A stretch of 64,000 nucleotides of DNA from Limnohabitans sp. G3-2 (GTDB taxonomy: Bacteria > Pseudomonadota > Gammaproteobacteria > Burkholderiales > Burkholderiaceae_C): NCBI RefSeq assembly GCF_002778275.1, contig NZ_NESG01000002.1, forward strand, positions 124,001 to 188,000. Reading direction: 5' to 3'. The position numbers were made by a program, and so were the translations under genes. The notes beneath the pieces were generated by a model. The model ran no database searches. It was not told the origin of the DNA and saw nothing but the letters and a program-made list of their open reading frames with translations. Shown here in pieces: positions 44,198 to 55,800 of this stretch. The number at the start of each line of letters is the position of its first letter. Positions within the stretch are counted from its first letter, which is position 1.

Positions 44198-47100
44198 ATG
44201 ACCGTAAAGATTGATTTATCAGCCACCGTTGGCTATTACAACGACCGCGCCGAGCAATTTTTCAGTTCAACTTTGCGGGTGGACATGGGTCCCATTTACG
44301 AGCGCTTTCTTGACGGTCTTGCTCCGGGTGCAAGCATCTTGGATGCCGGTTGCGGCTCGGGGCGTGATGCGCGTGCATTTGCTGACCGGGGTTTCAGCGT
44401 CAGCGCTTTTGATGCGTCTATTGAACTGGCCAAGCGGGCCAGTGAGCATTGTGGCTTTGTGGTGGATGTACGGCGCTTTGAGGATGTGGACGAGGTCGCC
44501 CAATACGATGCGATCTGGTGCTGCGCCAGTTTGCTGCATGTGCCGCTTTTGGACATGCCGGGTGTGTTGTCCAAATTGTGGGGGGCGCTGAAAGCAGGTG
44601 GACGCATTTATGTGAGCTACAAGCTTGGCAGCGGCGAGCGTGAACACGACGGGCGACGGTTTACCGATGCCGACGAGGACACCGTGCGTGCGTGGCTAGG
44701 TGCCATGCCCGAGTTGCTGCGCATGGAGTTTTGGCAAACCCAAGACCAACGGCCCGACCGCACTGAAAGCTGGACCAATGCTTTGGCCCACCGCTCAACA
44801 GGTCCTGACAAACGGCTTGTCACAGGGGGTGACGATCATTTTTTGCCGCACCTGTCAGCCGCTTTTGCGCGTTCCAACCAAGCCGATTTGGCGGTGTCCT
44901 TTGTCAAGACTTCGGGGCTGCGTTTGCTGCTGCCCGATTTGCAAGGCATGGCACAAGCAGGTGACACCCATCGCGTTCGGGTGTTGACCAGCGACTACTT
45001 GGACATCACCGACCCAGAGGCTTTGCGCTTGCTGCTCTTGCTGCAAGAAAGCGGTGCTGAGGTGCGCGTGTACGCCACGCAAAACCAAGACAGCTTTCAC
45101 CTCAAGGCCTATGTGTTCGCCCGCTTTGAAGCCGGGCAGTTGGCGTCTGGCACCGCCTTCATTGGGTCCAGCAACATCAGCAGCAAAGCCCTGCGCGATG
45201 GGCTGGAGTGGAACTACCGTGTGGTGTTTCCGCAGGACGCCGGTTATCTGGAAGCACGCGAACGTTTTGAAGAACTCTTTGCGCACCCCAAAACCATGGC
45301 CTTGACCGACAGCTGGATCGAGGCCTATGAACAGCGGCGCTTGCCGCCCACACGTTCGGTGGCACCCGGCAGCCACGAACAAGAAGCGCCACCACTGCCC
45401 AACGATATTCAGCAAGAAGCCCTGGCCGCGTTGGCGGACACGCGGGACAGAGGTTATCGGCGTGGCTTGGTGGTCTTAGCAACAGGTCTTGGCAAGACAT
45501 GGCTGGCCGCTTTTGATGCGGTGCGCATGGGGGCTCGGCGCATTTTGTTTGTGGCGCATCGCGAAGAAATTTTGAGCCAAGCGGCGGCCACCTTCATCCG
45601 CATCTTGCCCGGCAAACGCGTGGGTTACTACACCGGGCGCAGCCGCGATGGCGATGTGGACGTGTTGTGCGCATCGGTGCAAACGCTGGGCAAGGCGGCG
45701 CACTTGGAGCGCTTTGCACCGCAGCACTTTGATTACATCGTAGTCGACGAATTCCACCACGCAGCAGCTGCCACCTACAAGCGCTTGTTGGCGCACTTTG
45801 CGCCCTCGTTTTTGTTGGGCTTAACGGCCACACCCGACCGCACGGACCAGTCAGACATCTTGACTTTGTGCGACGACAACTTGGTCTTCGGCTGCAACCT
45901 GTTTGCGGGCATCACCAGCGGCTTGTTGGCCCCATTTCACTACTACGGCGTTCATGACGAATCGGTCGATTACAAGGAAGTACCTTGGCGCAATGGACGC
46001 TTTGATCCTGAAGAACTGTCGAACAAGTTGGCCACGTTGGCGCGTGCACGGCATGCCCTGACGCTGTGGCGTGCCAAGGCCCAGCGGCGCACGCTGGCGT
46101 TTTGTGTGTCCACCCGGCATGCCGATTTCATGGCTGAGCATTTCACGCGGGCTGGCGTATCGGCCGCTGCAGTGTATTCGGGCTCTGTGCTGGGGCGTGC
46201 ACAGGCGCTCGAAAAACTGGAAGACGGTAGTTTGCAAGTTTTGTTCTCGGTGGACTTGTTCAATGAGGGCGTGGACTTGCCCAGCATTGACACGGTGCTG
46301 ATGCTCCGGCCCACCGAATCCAAAATTTTGTTTTTGCAGCAGCTGGGCCGAGGCCTTCGGCGGCACGAAGGCAAGCAGCAGTTGGTGGTGCTGGACTTCA
46401 TTGGCAATCACCAAGCCTTTTTGGGTAAACCACAAGCCTTGTTTGGTGTGGGTGCAACCTATAAAGCCCTGGCGGAGTTTGGGCGCAAGGCAGAGAAGAA
46501 CGCACTGGAACTGCCAAACGGTTGTTACGTCAATTACGACTTGTCGATCATCGAGTTTTTGAAATCGCTCGATGGCGCCGGAACGCAAAAAGATTACGAG
46601 GCGCTTCGGGTCGTGCTGGGCCGCAGGCCGACCCTCACCGAGTTTTATCACTCGGGCAGCAGCATGCAAGACATGCGTCGGCGTGAAGGCCATTGGTTTG
46701 CACTGGTCCAAAGCATGGGGGATTTGTCTGCGGACGAGACCGTCGTTGCCGAGCGTTTCCAAATGGTCTTGCGCGAAGTCGAAACCACAGCCATGACCAA
46801 AAGCTTCAAGGCCGTCACGCTAGAGGCTTGGCTGGAACTGGGTGGCCTGCGCCAGCCTGTTGCGCTGGGCGCATTGGCCGCGCATTCGCGTGCGGTGCTC
46901 GACCGCCGTCGCCCTTTGTTGTCTGACCTCGATGCCAAGATGCTCACCATCCCGGGCACCGAGGCCGCATGGGCGCGGTATTGGCTGGACAACCCCATCA
47001 AAGCCTGGACGGGCGGCAACCTCAAAAACCCGGCATCGGTGCCGTTTGAGGTGCGCGATGACTGCTTTGGGCTCAAACAATCCGTTGCCGAATCAGACGC

Positions 47101-48076
47101 AGCAACACTTGCAGACATGCTGCAAGAACTGGTCGATTACAGACTGGCCGCTTACGAGGTGCGCAGGGTGGCTGTGGAATCCGCCAGCAATGTGATTCCC
47201 TTCCCAGTCAAGCGGCGCGAGACGGTGGAGTTGCCGTATTTCCCCAACCTCAAAATCGCGTGCGGCCATTTCAAAACCGGACGGGCTGACGCCGAAGAGC
47301 ACAGGGCTTTGCCGCTTGCTTATGGCACGCTGGACCCCAGTCGCCATTTCATTGCCCGCGCATCAGGCAACTCGATGAACGGTGGCAAAAACCCGGTGTT
47401 GGACGGTGACTATTTGTTGCTGGAGTTGATCACGCCCAGTCGTGCAGGCTCGATCACGGGCAACGTCGTGGCCATCGAGCGGCAAGATGACAGCGGCGAC
47501 AACCAATACCTGCTGCGGGTGGTCACCAAGGGCCGCGATGGCCAATACATTCTGAAAGCCAACAACCCGGACTACGAAGACCTGACGGCCACCGACGACA
47601 TGCGCACGCTCGCTCGCCTTCGCAACATCATCGATCCACTGGATCTGGCGCTCGGTGAGTCTTTCATGCGCGAAGACATTCCGGCGCTGTTTGGCGAAGC
47701 CTTCAACCCCGGCAATTGGAATGTCGGCCATGTGGTGCTGGCCCAGAAAAAGGCGCACATCCTGCTGGTCACGCTCAATAAACAAGGCCGGGCTGACGAG
47801 CACAAGTACATGGACCATTGGATCGATGACACGCACTTTCACTGGCAAAGCCAGAACGCCACCGACCCGACCAGCAAACGCGGCGACGAAATCATCCGCC
47901 ACGCCGCTTTAGGCATCGGCATCCACCTTTTTGTGCGCGACACCAAGCTGGCTGTCGGCAAGGCCGCACCGTTCACGTACCACGGCCGGGTGCGCTACCA
48001 GTCGCACCAGGGCAGCAGGCCCATGAGCATTGTGTTTGGGCTGGATGCGGCGGTGGGCTCAAGCCCTCTTGATTGA
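44198..48076 (+). CDS. Fusion: SAM methyltransferase - HKD/PLD nuclease - SF2 helicase - S24-like - DUF3427
   Basis: A 1292-aa protein with, in order: a class I SAM methyltransferase (1-200, LDAGCGSG at 48-55); a PLD-type HKD domain (about 205-385, HxK at His301-Lys303, Asn326 in SSN); an SF2 helicase (about 400-740, Walker A Lys433, DEFH 517-520, TATP 543-546, QQLGRGLRR 714-722); a helical linker; an S24/LexA-like fold (about 1015-1135, SGNSM with Ser1059, DGD 1069-1071); and DUF3427 (about 1145-1285, HFHWQSQN near 1213). PLD-helicase-DUF3427 is the plan of SauUSI, a type IV enzyme that cuts methylated DNA. The methyltransferase has no DNA-methylase catalytic motif (IWCCASLLH at the site of motif IV). 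The S24 lysine position is Arg1107. The terminator follows at 48228. Confidence 0.85.
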   Translation: MTVKIDLSATVGYYNDRAEQFFSSTLRVDMGPIYERFLDGLAPGASILDAGCGSGRDARAFADRGFSVSAFDASIELAKRASEHCGFVVDVRRFEDVDEVAQYDAIWCCASLLHVPLLDMPGVLSKLWGALKAGGRIYVSYKLGSGEREHDGRRFTDADEDTVRAWLGAMPELLRMEFWQTQDQRPDRTESWTNALAHRSTGPDKRLVTGGDDHFLPHLSAAFARSNQADLAVSFVKTSGLRLLLPDLQGMAQAGDTHRVRVLTSDYLDITDPEALRLLLLLQESGAEVRVYATQNQDSFHLKAYVFARFEAGQLASGTAFIGSSNISSKALRDGLEWNYRVVFPQDAGYLEARERFEELFAHPKTMALTDSWIEAYEQRRLPPTRSVAPGSHEQEAPPLPNDIQQEALAALADTRDRGYRRGLVVLATGLGKTWLAAFDAVRMGARRILFVAHREEILSQAAATFIRILPGKRVGYYTGRSRDGDVDVLCASVQTLGKAAHLERFAPQHFDYIVVDEFHHAAAATYKRLLAHFAPSFLLGLTATPDRTDQSDILTLCDDNLVFGCNLFAGITSGLLAPFHYYGVHDESVDYKEVPWRNGRFDPEELSNKLATLARARHALTLWRAKAQRRTLAFCVSTRHADFMAEHFTRAGVSAAAVYSGSVLGRAQALEKLEDGSLQVLFSVDLFNEGVDLPSIDTVLMLRPTESKILFLQQLGRGLRRHEGKQQLVVLDFIGNHQAFLGKPQALFGVGATYKALAEFGRKAEKNALELPNGCYVNYDLSIIEFLKSLDGAGTQKDYEALRVVLGRRPTLTEFYHSGSSMQDMRRREGHWFALVQSMGDLSADETVVAERFQMVLREVETTAMTKSFKAVTLEAWLELGGLRQPVALGALAAHSRAVLDRRRPLLSDLDAKMLTIPGTEAAWARYWLDNPIKAWTGGNLKNPASVPFEVRDDCFGLKQSVAESDAATLADMLQELVDYRLAAYEVRRVAVESASNVIPFPVKRRETVELPYFPNLKIACGHFKTGRADAEEHRALPLAYGTLDPSRHFIARASGNSMNGGKNPVLDGDYLLLELITPSRAGSITGNVVAIERQDDSGDNQYLLRVVTKGRDGQYILKANNPDYEDLTATDDMRTLARLRNIIDPLDLALGESFMREDIPALFGEAFNPGNWNVGHVVLAQKKAHILLVTLNKQGRADEHKYMDHWIDDTHFHWQSQNATDPTSKRGDEIIRHAALGIGIHLFVRDTKLAVGKAAPFTYHGRVRYQSHQGSRPMSIVFGLDAAVGSSPLD

Positions 48077-48227
48077 ACAAGCCTTCACCTAAGCCACCCA
48101 GCTCTATGACAATTGCTGGCGGGGAGCTCACCTCTGCTCAAGCACCCTGTATTGCCAAGATGGTATCCGGAGGGTATGATCGATATCGGATCTGAACCCC
48201 GGCCCGTCTGGTCATTAGGATTCCACC

Positions 48228-48252
48228 GGGGCCCGAAAGGGCCCCTTTTTTT
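48228..48252 (+). terminator. Rho-independent terminator after the fusion gene
   Basis: Stem GGGGCCC/GGGCCCC around GAAA (48228-48245) followed by seven T (48246-48252). It ends inside the first bases of the convergent DUF3800 stop codon. The 150 bases between 48077 and the terminator hold no other feature that I can see. Confidence 0.9.
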
Positions 48253-49012
48253 ATAGCCGTACGATATGCAATGGGTCTCTGGGCGATGCGTGTTTACACA
48301 CAATGGGTGCTAGACGACCAAAATAATTCTGACCGGATTTCTTTTTCATATAGGCCGATGGTGCCAAATGTTGATAGAGCAAAAAGGCCGTGACATCCAC
48401 CGATTGAATGAAATACGAGTGGCTGGAGTCCCGGTAGTTCGGGTCTTCGATGATGGTTCTGATTTGCAGGTTGCGATAACCTGACGATTGCTGACTGGGT
48501 ACAGGATTGAACGCTCGCATGCGTCGGAGCAGAGCGTTGAGTTTCTTTTCATCCGATCGGTCCGGGAAAAGCATGCCCATATCGTCCGGATTTCTCGGCC
48601 CCGGAAAATTTCTGTGCGCCAGCGTATTTTCAAACCGCTGGATCAACGCTTTCCATGCAGACTCAAAAACATCGTAGTTGGCTGGTTTGTTTGCTTTATC
48701 GACCACTACACAAATGAGGCTCAGATCGGGCATGCTGGCAAGCTTGTCTGCATAGCGGCGGAGTATTTCAAGCCGCTGATGCTTGGGGATACGCACCAAA
48801 CCACCTGGTTTGGAAAGCATGGGGCTTGCATGGATCTCTTCTCGCAGCTTGAGACCGAAATCGGTTTTTTGCTCTCTGCGAAAGGCAATCAGCTCATCCA
48901 GAGTTTGGCGCCATCGAAGTTCATGCAGAACAAGGCCCGTCAATACGAAATAGCGCGTTGGCGAGCCAGTGAGGCCAATATCACCACTTTCATCCACATA
49001 CATCAAATACAT
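48251..49012 (-). CDS. DUF3800 protein
   Basis: A 253-aa protein that begins MYLMYVDESGDIG, the DESGD motif at the start of DUF3800, thought to be an RNase H-like fold with metal-binding acids; the later ICVVVDK and QSVDVTAFLLYQ carry further acids in the expected order. DUF3800 genes are common beside phages, restriction systems and toxins, but no activity is established that I can name. A strong GGGGAGG lies 9 bases before the ATG. Base composition here is visibly poorer in GC than in gyrB next door, which suggests transfer. Confidence 0.82.
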   Translation of the reverse strand: MYLMYVDESGDIGLTGSPTRYFVLTGLVLHELRWRQTLDELIAFRREQKTDFGLKLREEIHASPMLSKPGGLVRIPKHQRLEILRRYADKLASMPDLSLICVVVDKANKPANYDVFESAWKALIQRFENTLAHRNFPGPRNPDDMGMLFPDRSDEKKLNALLRRMRAFNPVPSQQSSGYRNLQIRTIIEDPNYRDSSHSYFIQSVDVTAFLLYQHLAPSAYMKKKSGQNYFGRLAPIVCKHASPRDPLHIVRL

Positions 49013-49157
49013 GGTTCAAAGCCTCCCCAGGCTAGATGAGATGGCCGAAGCGCACCGGACTCTAAGGCCCTTGATGGTGTCTACTTCAGCGGTGTGATTG
49101 CAAGCACTTGATTCCTATCAGTTTTTTTCAAATTTCCGGATTCGGATGCAATAAGTC

Positions 49158-51845
<2,688 letters not shown>

Positions 51846-52955
51846 TTAAATGCGCATCGGCATCACCACATATTTGAAGTTGTCGTTCTCGGGGATCGTG
51901 ATCAGCGCCGAGCTGTTGGCGTCGGCCAGATCGATGCGGACCATGTCTTGGCCCATGTTGCTGAGCACGTCGATGATGTAGGTGACGTTGAAGCCGATTT
52001 CGATGCTGTCGCCACCGTAGTCGATGTCAAGTTCGTCCACGGCTTCTTCTTGTTCCGCGTTGGTCGAGGCCACGCGCAGGCTGCCAGGGTCGAGGTTCAG
52101 GCGAACACCTTTGAACTTGTCGCTTGTCAGGATGGCCGTGCGCTGCAAGCATGACAGCAGGGCTTGGCGGCCCAGGGTCAGGTTGTTGCTGTGGCCTTTG
52201 GGGATGACGCGGTTGTAGTCGGGGAATTTGCCCTCGACCAGCTTGGTCACGAATTCCATGCCATCAAAGCTGAACTTGGCTTGGTTGTTGGCGAACTGCA
52301 TCTCGATCGCGCCGTCGGCGTCCGACAGCAAGCGCTGCAACTCGAGCACGGTCTTGCGCGGCAAGATGACTTCTTGTTTGGTGGGCACTTCCACGTCGAG
52401 CGTGGCGGCGGTGAAAGCCAGGCGGTGGCCGTCGGTGGCGACCAGGCTCAGGCGGTTGCCTTCGGCCACAAACAAGATGCCGTTGAGGTAGTAACGGATG
52501 TCGTGCACGGCCATGGCAAACGAGACTTGCCCCAGCAATTGTTTGAGGGTTTTTTGCGGCACGCTGAACACGGGGCCGAAGCTGGCGGCTTCTTGCACCA
52601 GTGGGAAGTCTTCTGCGGGCAAAGTCTGCAAGGTGAACTTGGACTTGCCGCCCTTCAGAATCAGCTTGGCTTGCGAAGATTCGAGGCTGACGGTCTGGTC
52701 AGCGGGCATGGTGCGCAGGATGTCGATGAGTTTGCGAGCGCCCACAGTGGTGGTGAAGTCGCCCGGGTCGCCGTCCATCTCGGCGGTGGTGCGGATCTGG
52801 ATTTCGAGGTCACTGGTGGTCAGCTGCACGGCGTGTCCGGTTTTGCGGATCAGCACGTTGGCCAGCACGGGCAGCGTGTGGCGGCGCTCGACGATGCCGG
52901 ACACGGATTGCAGGACCGACAGCAATTTGTCTTGGGTGGCCTTCAGGACGATCAT
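51846..52955 (-). CDS. dnaN: DNA polymerase III beta sliding clamp
   Basis: A 369-aa protein that forms the ring around DNA which keeps polymerase III bound. The start MIVLKATQDKLLSVLQSVSGI and the C terminus VVMPMRI match DnaN, and the length is normal (three similar domains of about 120 residues each). It lies second in dnaA-dnaN-gyrB, but the gap from dnaA (284 bases) contains a REP-like palindrome cluster, so it may have its own promoter. Confidence 0.96.
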   Translation of the reverse strand: MIVLKATQDKLLSVLQSVSGIVERRHTLPVLANVLIRKTGHAVQLTTSDLEIQIRTTAEMDGDPGDFTTTVGARKLIDILRTMPADQTVSLESSQAKLILKGGKSKFTLQTLPAEDFPLVQEAASFGPVFSVPQKTLKQLLGQVSFAMAVHDIRYYLNGILFVAEGNRLSLVATDGHRLAFTAATLDVEVPTKQEVILPRKTVLELQRLLSDADGAIEMQFANNQAKFSFDGMEFVTKLVEGKFPDYNRVIPKGHSNNLTLGRQALLSCLQRTAILTSDKFKGVRLNLDPGSLRVASTNAEQEEAVDELDIDYGGDSIEIGFNVTYIIDVLSNMGQDMVRIDLADANSSALITIPENDNFKYVVMPMRI

Positions 52956-53101
52956 TTGTCTACCTTTGGTGGTTCTTTTCAGGCGTCAGCCCAAGATGGG
53001 CTGATGGATGCAAACAGAATACATTTTCGCCGTTTTTCGGCTGTTTTTTCGCCCAAAACCCCCGATTGGGCATTCTTTTGCCGGGGATAGGCAGTGGCTT
53101 T

Positions 53102-53218
53102 GTGGGCGCAAGCCCCCCGCTCGCGAATACGGCGAAAGGCTTTGTGGGAGCGAGCCCCCGCTCGCGAATGACCGCACGGCCCCGGCGCCAGCATTCGGCT
53201 GCAGGGGCAGCCTCCTAC
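53102..53218. repeat. REP-like palindrome cluster 5 (three units)
   Basis: Units at 53102-53128 (GTGGGCG start, stem GCAAGC/GCTCGC with a mismatch) and 53144-53170 (GTGGGAG, stem GCGAGC/GCTCGC with CCCC loop) point right; the unit at 53192-53218 (stem GGCTGC/GCAGCC, ending CTCCTAC) points left. They fill the dnaA-dnaN gap, directly after the dnaA stop. The remaining 150 bases of the gap (52956-53100) show no recognisable site. Confidence 0.87.
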
Positions 53219-53239
53219 AAGGGGGGAAACGGCGGGTCA

Positions 53240-54640
53240 TCATCCCTTGAGGGTTTGTTCCAGCACGTGCAGCTGCTGGTTCAACTCGGTCATTTGCTGG
53301 CGCTCGGCATTGATTTTGCGCACGGCGTGCAGCACCGTGGTGTGGTCACGCCCACCAAACAGCTCGCCAATCTCGGGCAGGCTCTTTTGGGTCATTTCCT
53401 TGGCCAGGTACATGGCGATTTGGCGCGGGCGGGCAATGCTGGCCGGGCGCTTCTTGCTGTACATGTCGGCGACCTTGATCTTGTAATAGTCGGCCACGGT
53501 TTTCTGGATGTTTTCGACGCTGATCTGGCGGTTTTGAATCGACAGCAAATCTCGCAAGGCATCGCGGGCCAGCTGGATGGAGATTTCCTTCTGGTTGAAA
53601 CGCGAATAGGCCAGGATTTTGCGCAACGCGCCTTCGAGCTCGCGCACGTTGGAGCGCACGTTTTTGGCCACGAAAAACGCCACTTCCTCGGGCATTTCAC
53701 TGCCTTCGCTGATGGCTTTGTTGATCAGGATCGCCACGCGCATTTCCAGCTCGGGCGGCTCCATGGCCACCGTCAGGCCCGAATCAAAGCGCGAAACCAG
53801 CCGCTCGTGGATGTCGGCCAGGCCCTTGGGGTAGGTGTCACTGGTCATCACAATGTGCGATTTTTTGGCCAGCAAAGCCTCGAAGGCGTTGAAGAATTCT
53901 TCTTGCGTGCGGTCTTTGTTGGCGAAGAACTGCACATCGTCGATCAGCAGCAGATCGAGCGAGTGGTAATGGTGCTTGAACTCGTCAAAAGTCTTGCGTT
54001 GGTAGGCTTTAACCACATCCGACACAAACTGTTCGGCGTGGATGTACAAAACTTTGGCTTCGGGGCGGTCGGCCAGCAGTTTGTTGCCGATGGCGTGCAT
54101 CAGGTGGGTCTTGCCCAAACCCACACCGCCATAGATGAACAAGGGGTTGTACAGGTGGCCCGGTGAGCCCGACACGTGCATGGCCGCCGCACGCGCCATG
54201 CGGTTGGCGGTGCCTTCGACCAAGTTGTCAAAAGTCAGCGCGGTATTGAGTCGGCTGCGGAAGGTGTTGGCCGCCGGCTCTTCGGGCAAATCGATCGGCT
54301 CAGGGCCGTTTTCCATCGAGGACGGTGTCGACTGCCTTGTAGGCCTGATGCCGACGTCACGCGGAGTGATCGCTAACTCTATTTGAACAGGATGGCCTTG
54401 CAGGCTTTCCAGCAAAGCCGCCAAACGACCCGCATACTGCGCGCGAATCCAGTCGAGTTTGAACCGGTTGGCCACAAACAAAGTCATGCGCAATTGGTCT
54501 TCCGACATTTGCGCGGTGAGCGGTTTGATCCAGGTGTTGAACTGCTGCTCGGGCAGCTCGCGGGACAGCTCGTCCACACAAGCCTGCCACAAAGCTTGGC
54601 CGGCATCCATCGGAAATTCTGGGGTGAGTCCCTCGGACAT
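53240..54640 (-). CDS. dnaA: Chromosomal replication initiator DnaA
   Basis: A 466-aa AAA+ ATPase that binds DnaA boxes and opens the origin. Domain I (about 1-90, [14 protein letters not shown]), a short linker, the AAA+ domain III (Walker [11 protein letters not shown] near 171, Walker [11 protein letters not shown] near 230) and the DNA-binding domain IV with the signature [15 protein letters not shown] near 432 are clear. The start MSEGLTPEF was chosen; the open frame upstream runs through the putative origin. The ribosome binding site is weak. It is divergent from rpmH, the standard origin-region layout. Confidence 0.96.
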   Translation of the reverse strand: MSEGLTPEFPMDAGQALWQACVDELSRELPEQQFNTWIKPLTAQMSEDQLRMTLFVANRFKLDWIRAQYAGRLAALLESLQGHPVQIELAITPRDVGIRPTRQSTPSSMENGPEPIDLPEEPAANTFRSRLNTALTFDNLVEGTANRMARAAAMHVSGSPGHLYNPLFIYGGVGLGKTHLMHAIGNKLLADRPEAKVLYIHAEQFVSDVVKAYQRKTFDEFKHHYHSLDLLLIDDVQFFANKDRTQEEFFNAFEALLAKKSHIVMTSDTYPKGLADIHERLVSRFDSGLTVAMEPPELEMRVAILINKAISEGSEMPEEVAFFVAKNVRSNVRELEGALRKILAYSRFNQKEISIQLARDALRDLLSIQNRQISVENIQKTVADYYKIKVADMYSKKRPASIARPRQIAMYLAKEMTQKSLPEIGELFGGRDHTTVLHAVRKINAERQQMTELNQQLHVLEQTLKG

Positions 54641-54879
54641 GTTGTATTTGTTTTTTGTGGACAGTTGAGAGAAAAATGGCAGAGAAATGAGGCTTATCAA
54701 GAGCTTATCCACATGCCGATGCGGGTTCTGAAGTCCATCATAAACCACATCGGCTCTGGCCGGGATCAGGGAACACCCGAAAAGCAAATGAGACTTTATT
54801 TGCCGGGGGCCCGAAAGTTTGCGATAATCTTGGGTTTCGCCCAAAGCTGATTCATGGCATTGGGCACAAAGGAAGAGTT
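54641..54879. other. Putative chromosome replication origin (dnaA-rpmH gap)
   Basis: The 239-base gap between dnaA and rpmH is AT-richer than the surroundings near its dnaA end. It holds one perfect DnaA box, TTATCCACA (54705-54713), a weaker TTATCAAGA (54694-54702) and TGTGGACAG (54656-54664, inverted, 7 of 9 matches). In many proteobacteria oriC lies here, but one perfect box is few, so a part of the origin could lie elsewhere. Confidence 0.5.
54800..54828 (+). promoter_or_regulatory. Sigma-70-like promoter of rpmH
   Basis: TTGCCG (54800-54805) and GATAAT (54823-54828) are 17 bases apart, a good sigma-70 match. The start point would fall about 45 bases upstream of the rpmH start. It is within the putative origin region. 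Confidence 0.65.
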
Positions 54880-55014
54880 ATGAAACGCACCTACCAACCA
54901 TCCAAGACACGTCGCGCCCGTACACACGGCTTTCTGGTTCGCATGAAAACCCGTGGCGGTCGCGCTGTGATCAATGCACGTCGCGCCAAAGGCCGCAAGC
55001 GTCTGGCTGTCTAA
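54880..55014 (+). CDS. rpmH: Ribosomal protein L34
   Basis: A 44-aa basic protein of the large ribosomal subunit, easily missed because of its size. It begins [18 protein letters not shown] and ends GRKRLAV, the almost invariant bacterial L34 sequence, with [17 protein letters not shown] in the middle. AAGGAAG lies just before the ATG. It is followed by rnpA after about 65 bases, in the standard order rpmH-rnpA-yidD-yidC-mnmE. Confidence 0.97.
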   Translation: MKRTYQPSKTRRARTHGFLVRMKTRGGRAVINARRAKGRKRLAV

Positions 55015-55081
55015 TGCCTTTTCAACCGTGTGGCTGTGGCCTGTTGCCACGGCAGCCGGTTGATCTCAGGGTTTGGCCATC

Positions 55082-55528
55082 GTGCAGCGTTTGAAAACAC
55101 GCCCACAGTTTCAGGCCGCCCTGGCGGGTGGAACAGTCTCGCGCACAGCGCACTTTGCGCTGCATCGCCTGACATTGACCCAACCCGCAGACACCCCCTT
55201 GGCACCTGCTGAACAAGTTGGGCCTGCACCTTCACAGGAGCAGGCCCTTTTTGGCTTGTTTGACGTTTGGCTGGGCGCCATGGTGCCCAAACGCTGGGCA
55301 CGGCGGGCCGTGACGCGCAACGCCATCAAACGCCAGATCTACAACGTGAGCGAGCGCTTTGGCGATCGCTTGCCTGTGGCCGCCCATGTGGTTCGCTTGC
55401 GCACCACGTTTGACCGCCAACAATTCATCAGTGCAACGTCTGAGCACCTGAAGCTGGCAGTCCGCCAAGAGCTTGAGCAATTGTTCGAGCGGGCCACTCG
55501 CCCCCCAACACCAGAGGCTCGCGCATGA
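55082..55528 (+). CDS. rnpA: Ribonuclease P protein component
   Basis: A 148-aa basic protein that helps the RNA subunit of RNase P trim tRNA 5' ends. The RNR region RWARRAVTRNAIKRQIYN (near residues 80-97) is the family hallmark. I use the GTG at 55082 (reads MQRLKTRPQF) because CAGGG lies about 10 bases before it; a TTG three codons upstream has the site too close. The central part has a Gln/Pro-rich insert. Its stop overlaps the yidD start by ATGA. Confidence 0.9.
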   Translation: MQRLKTRPQFQAALAGGTVSRTAHFALHRLTLTQPADTPLAPAEQVGPAPSQEQALFGLFDVWLGAMVPKRWARRAVTRNAIKRQIYNVSERFGDRLPVAAHVVRLRTTFDRQQFISATSEHLKLAVRQELEQLFERATRPPTPEARA

Positions 55529-55800
55529 TCATGCAGCGTTTCTTGATGGGTGTGGTGCGCGCTTACCGCCTGCTGCTGAGCCCCTGGTTAGGGTCGTCCT
55601 GCCGTTTCGAGCCCACTTGTTCGGCCTATGCCTTGCAAGCGCTCGAAAAACATGGCGCCGCCCAAGGCGCTTACCTCACGGTTCACCGTTTGGTGCGTTG
55701 CGGTCCTTGGTGCACCGGTGGTCATGACCCTGTTCCCTCGCAAGCGCCTCGCTTGTTTTCTGCTTTGTTTTCCCCTACTTCTTCAAAGAAGACCCCATGA
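55525..55800 (+). CDS. yidD: Membrane protein insertion efficiency factor YidD
   Basis: A 91-aa protein with the family's three-cysteine pattern (SCRFEPTCSAYA and RCGPWCTGG). YidD works at the inner membrane beside YidC and improves insertion of membrane proteins. The core (about 1-70) is conserved; the last 20 residues are a low-complexity tail. It overlaps rnpA at its start and yidC at its stop (each by ATGA). Confidence 0.92.
   Translation: MIMQRFLMGVVRAYRLLLSPWLGSSCRFEPTCSAYALQALEKHGAAQGAYLTVHRLVRCGPWCTGGHDPVPSQAPRLFSALFSPTSSKKTP

Noticed and set aside
44198..48076. Naming the fusion protein as a type I or type III restriction subunit
   Set aside because: The nuclease is HKD/PLD type and the C terminus is DUF3427; no HsdR, HsdS, Res or Mod partner genes or motifs are present.
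48077..48250. Possible small RNA or tRNA between the fusion gene and DUF3800
   Set aside because: No cloverleaf or conserved RNA seen; only the terminator hairpin at 48228-48252 is supported.
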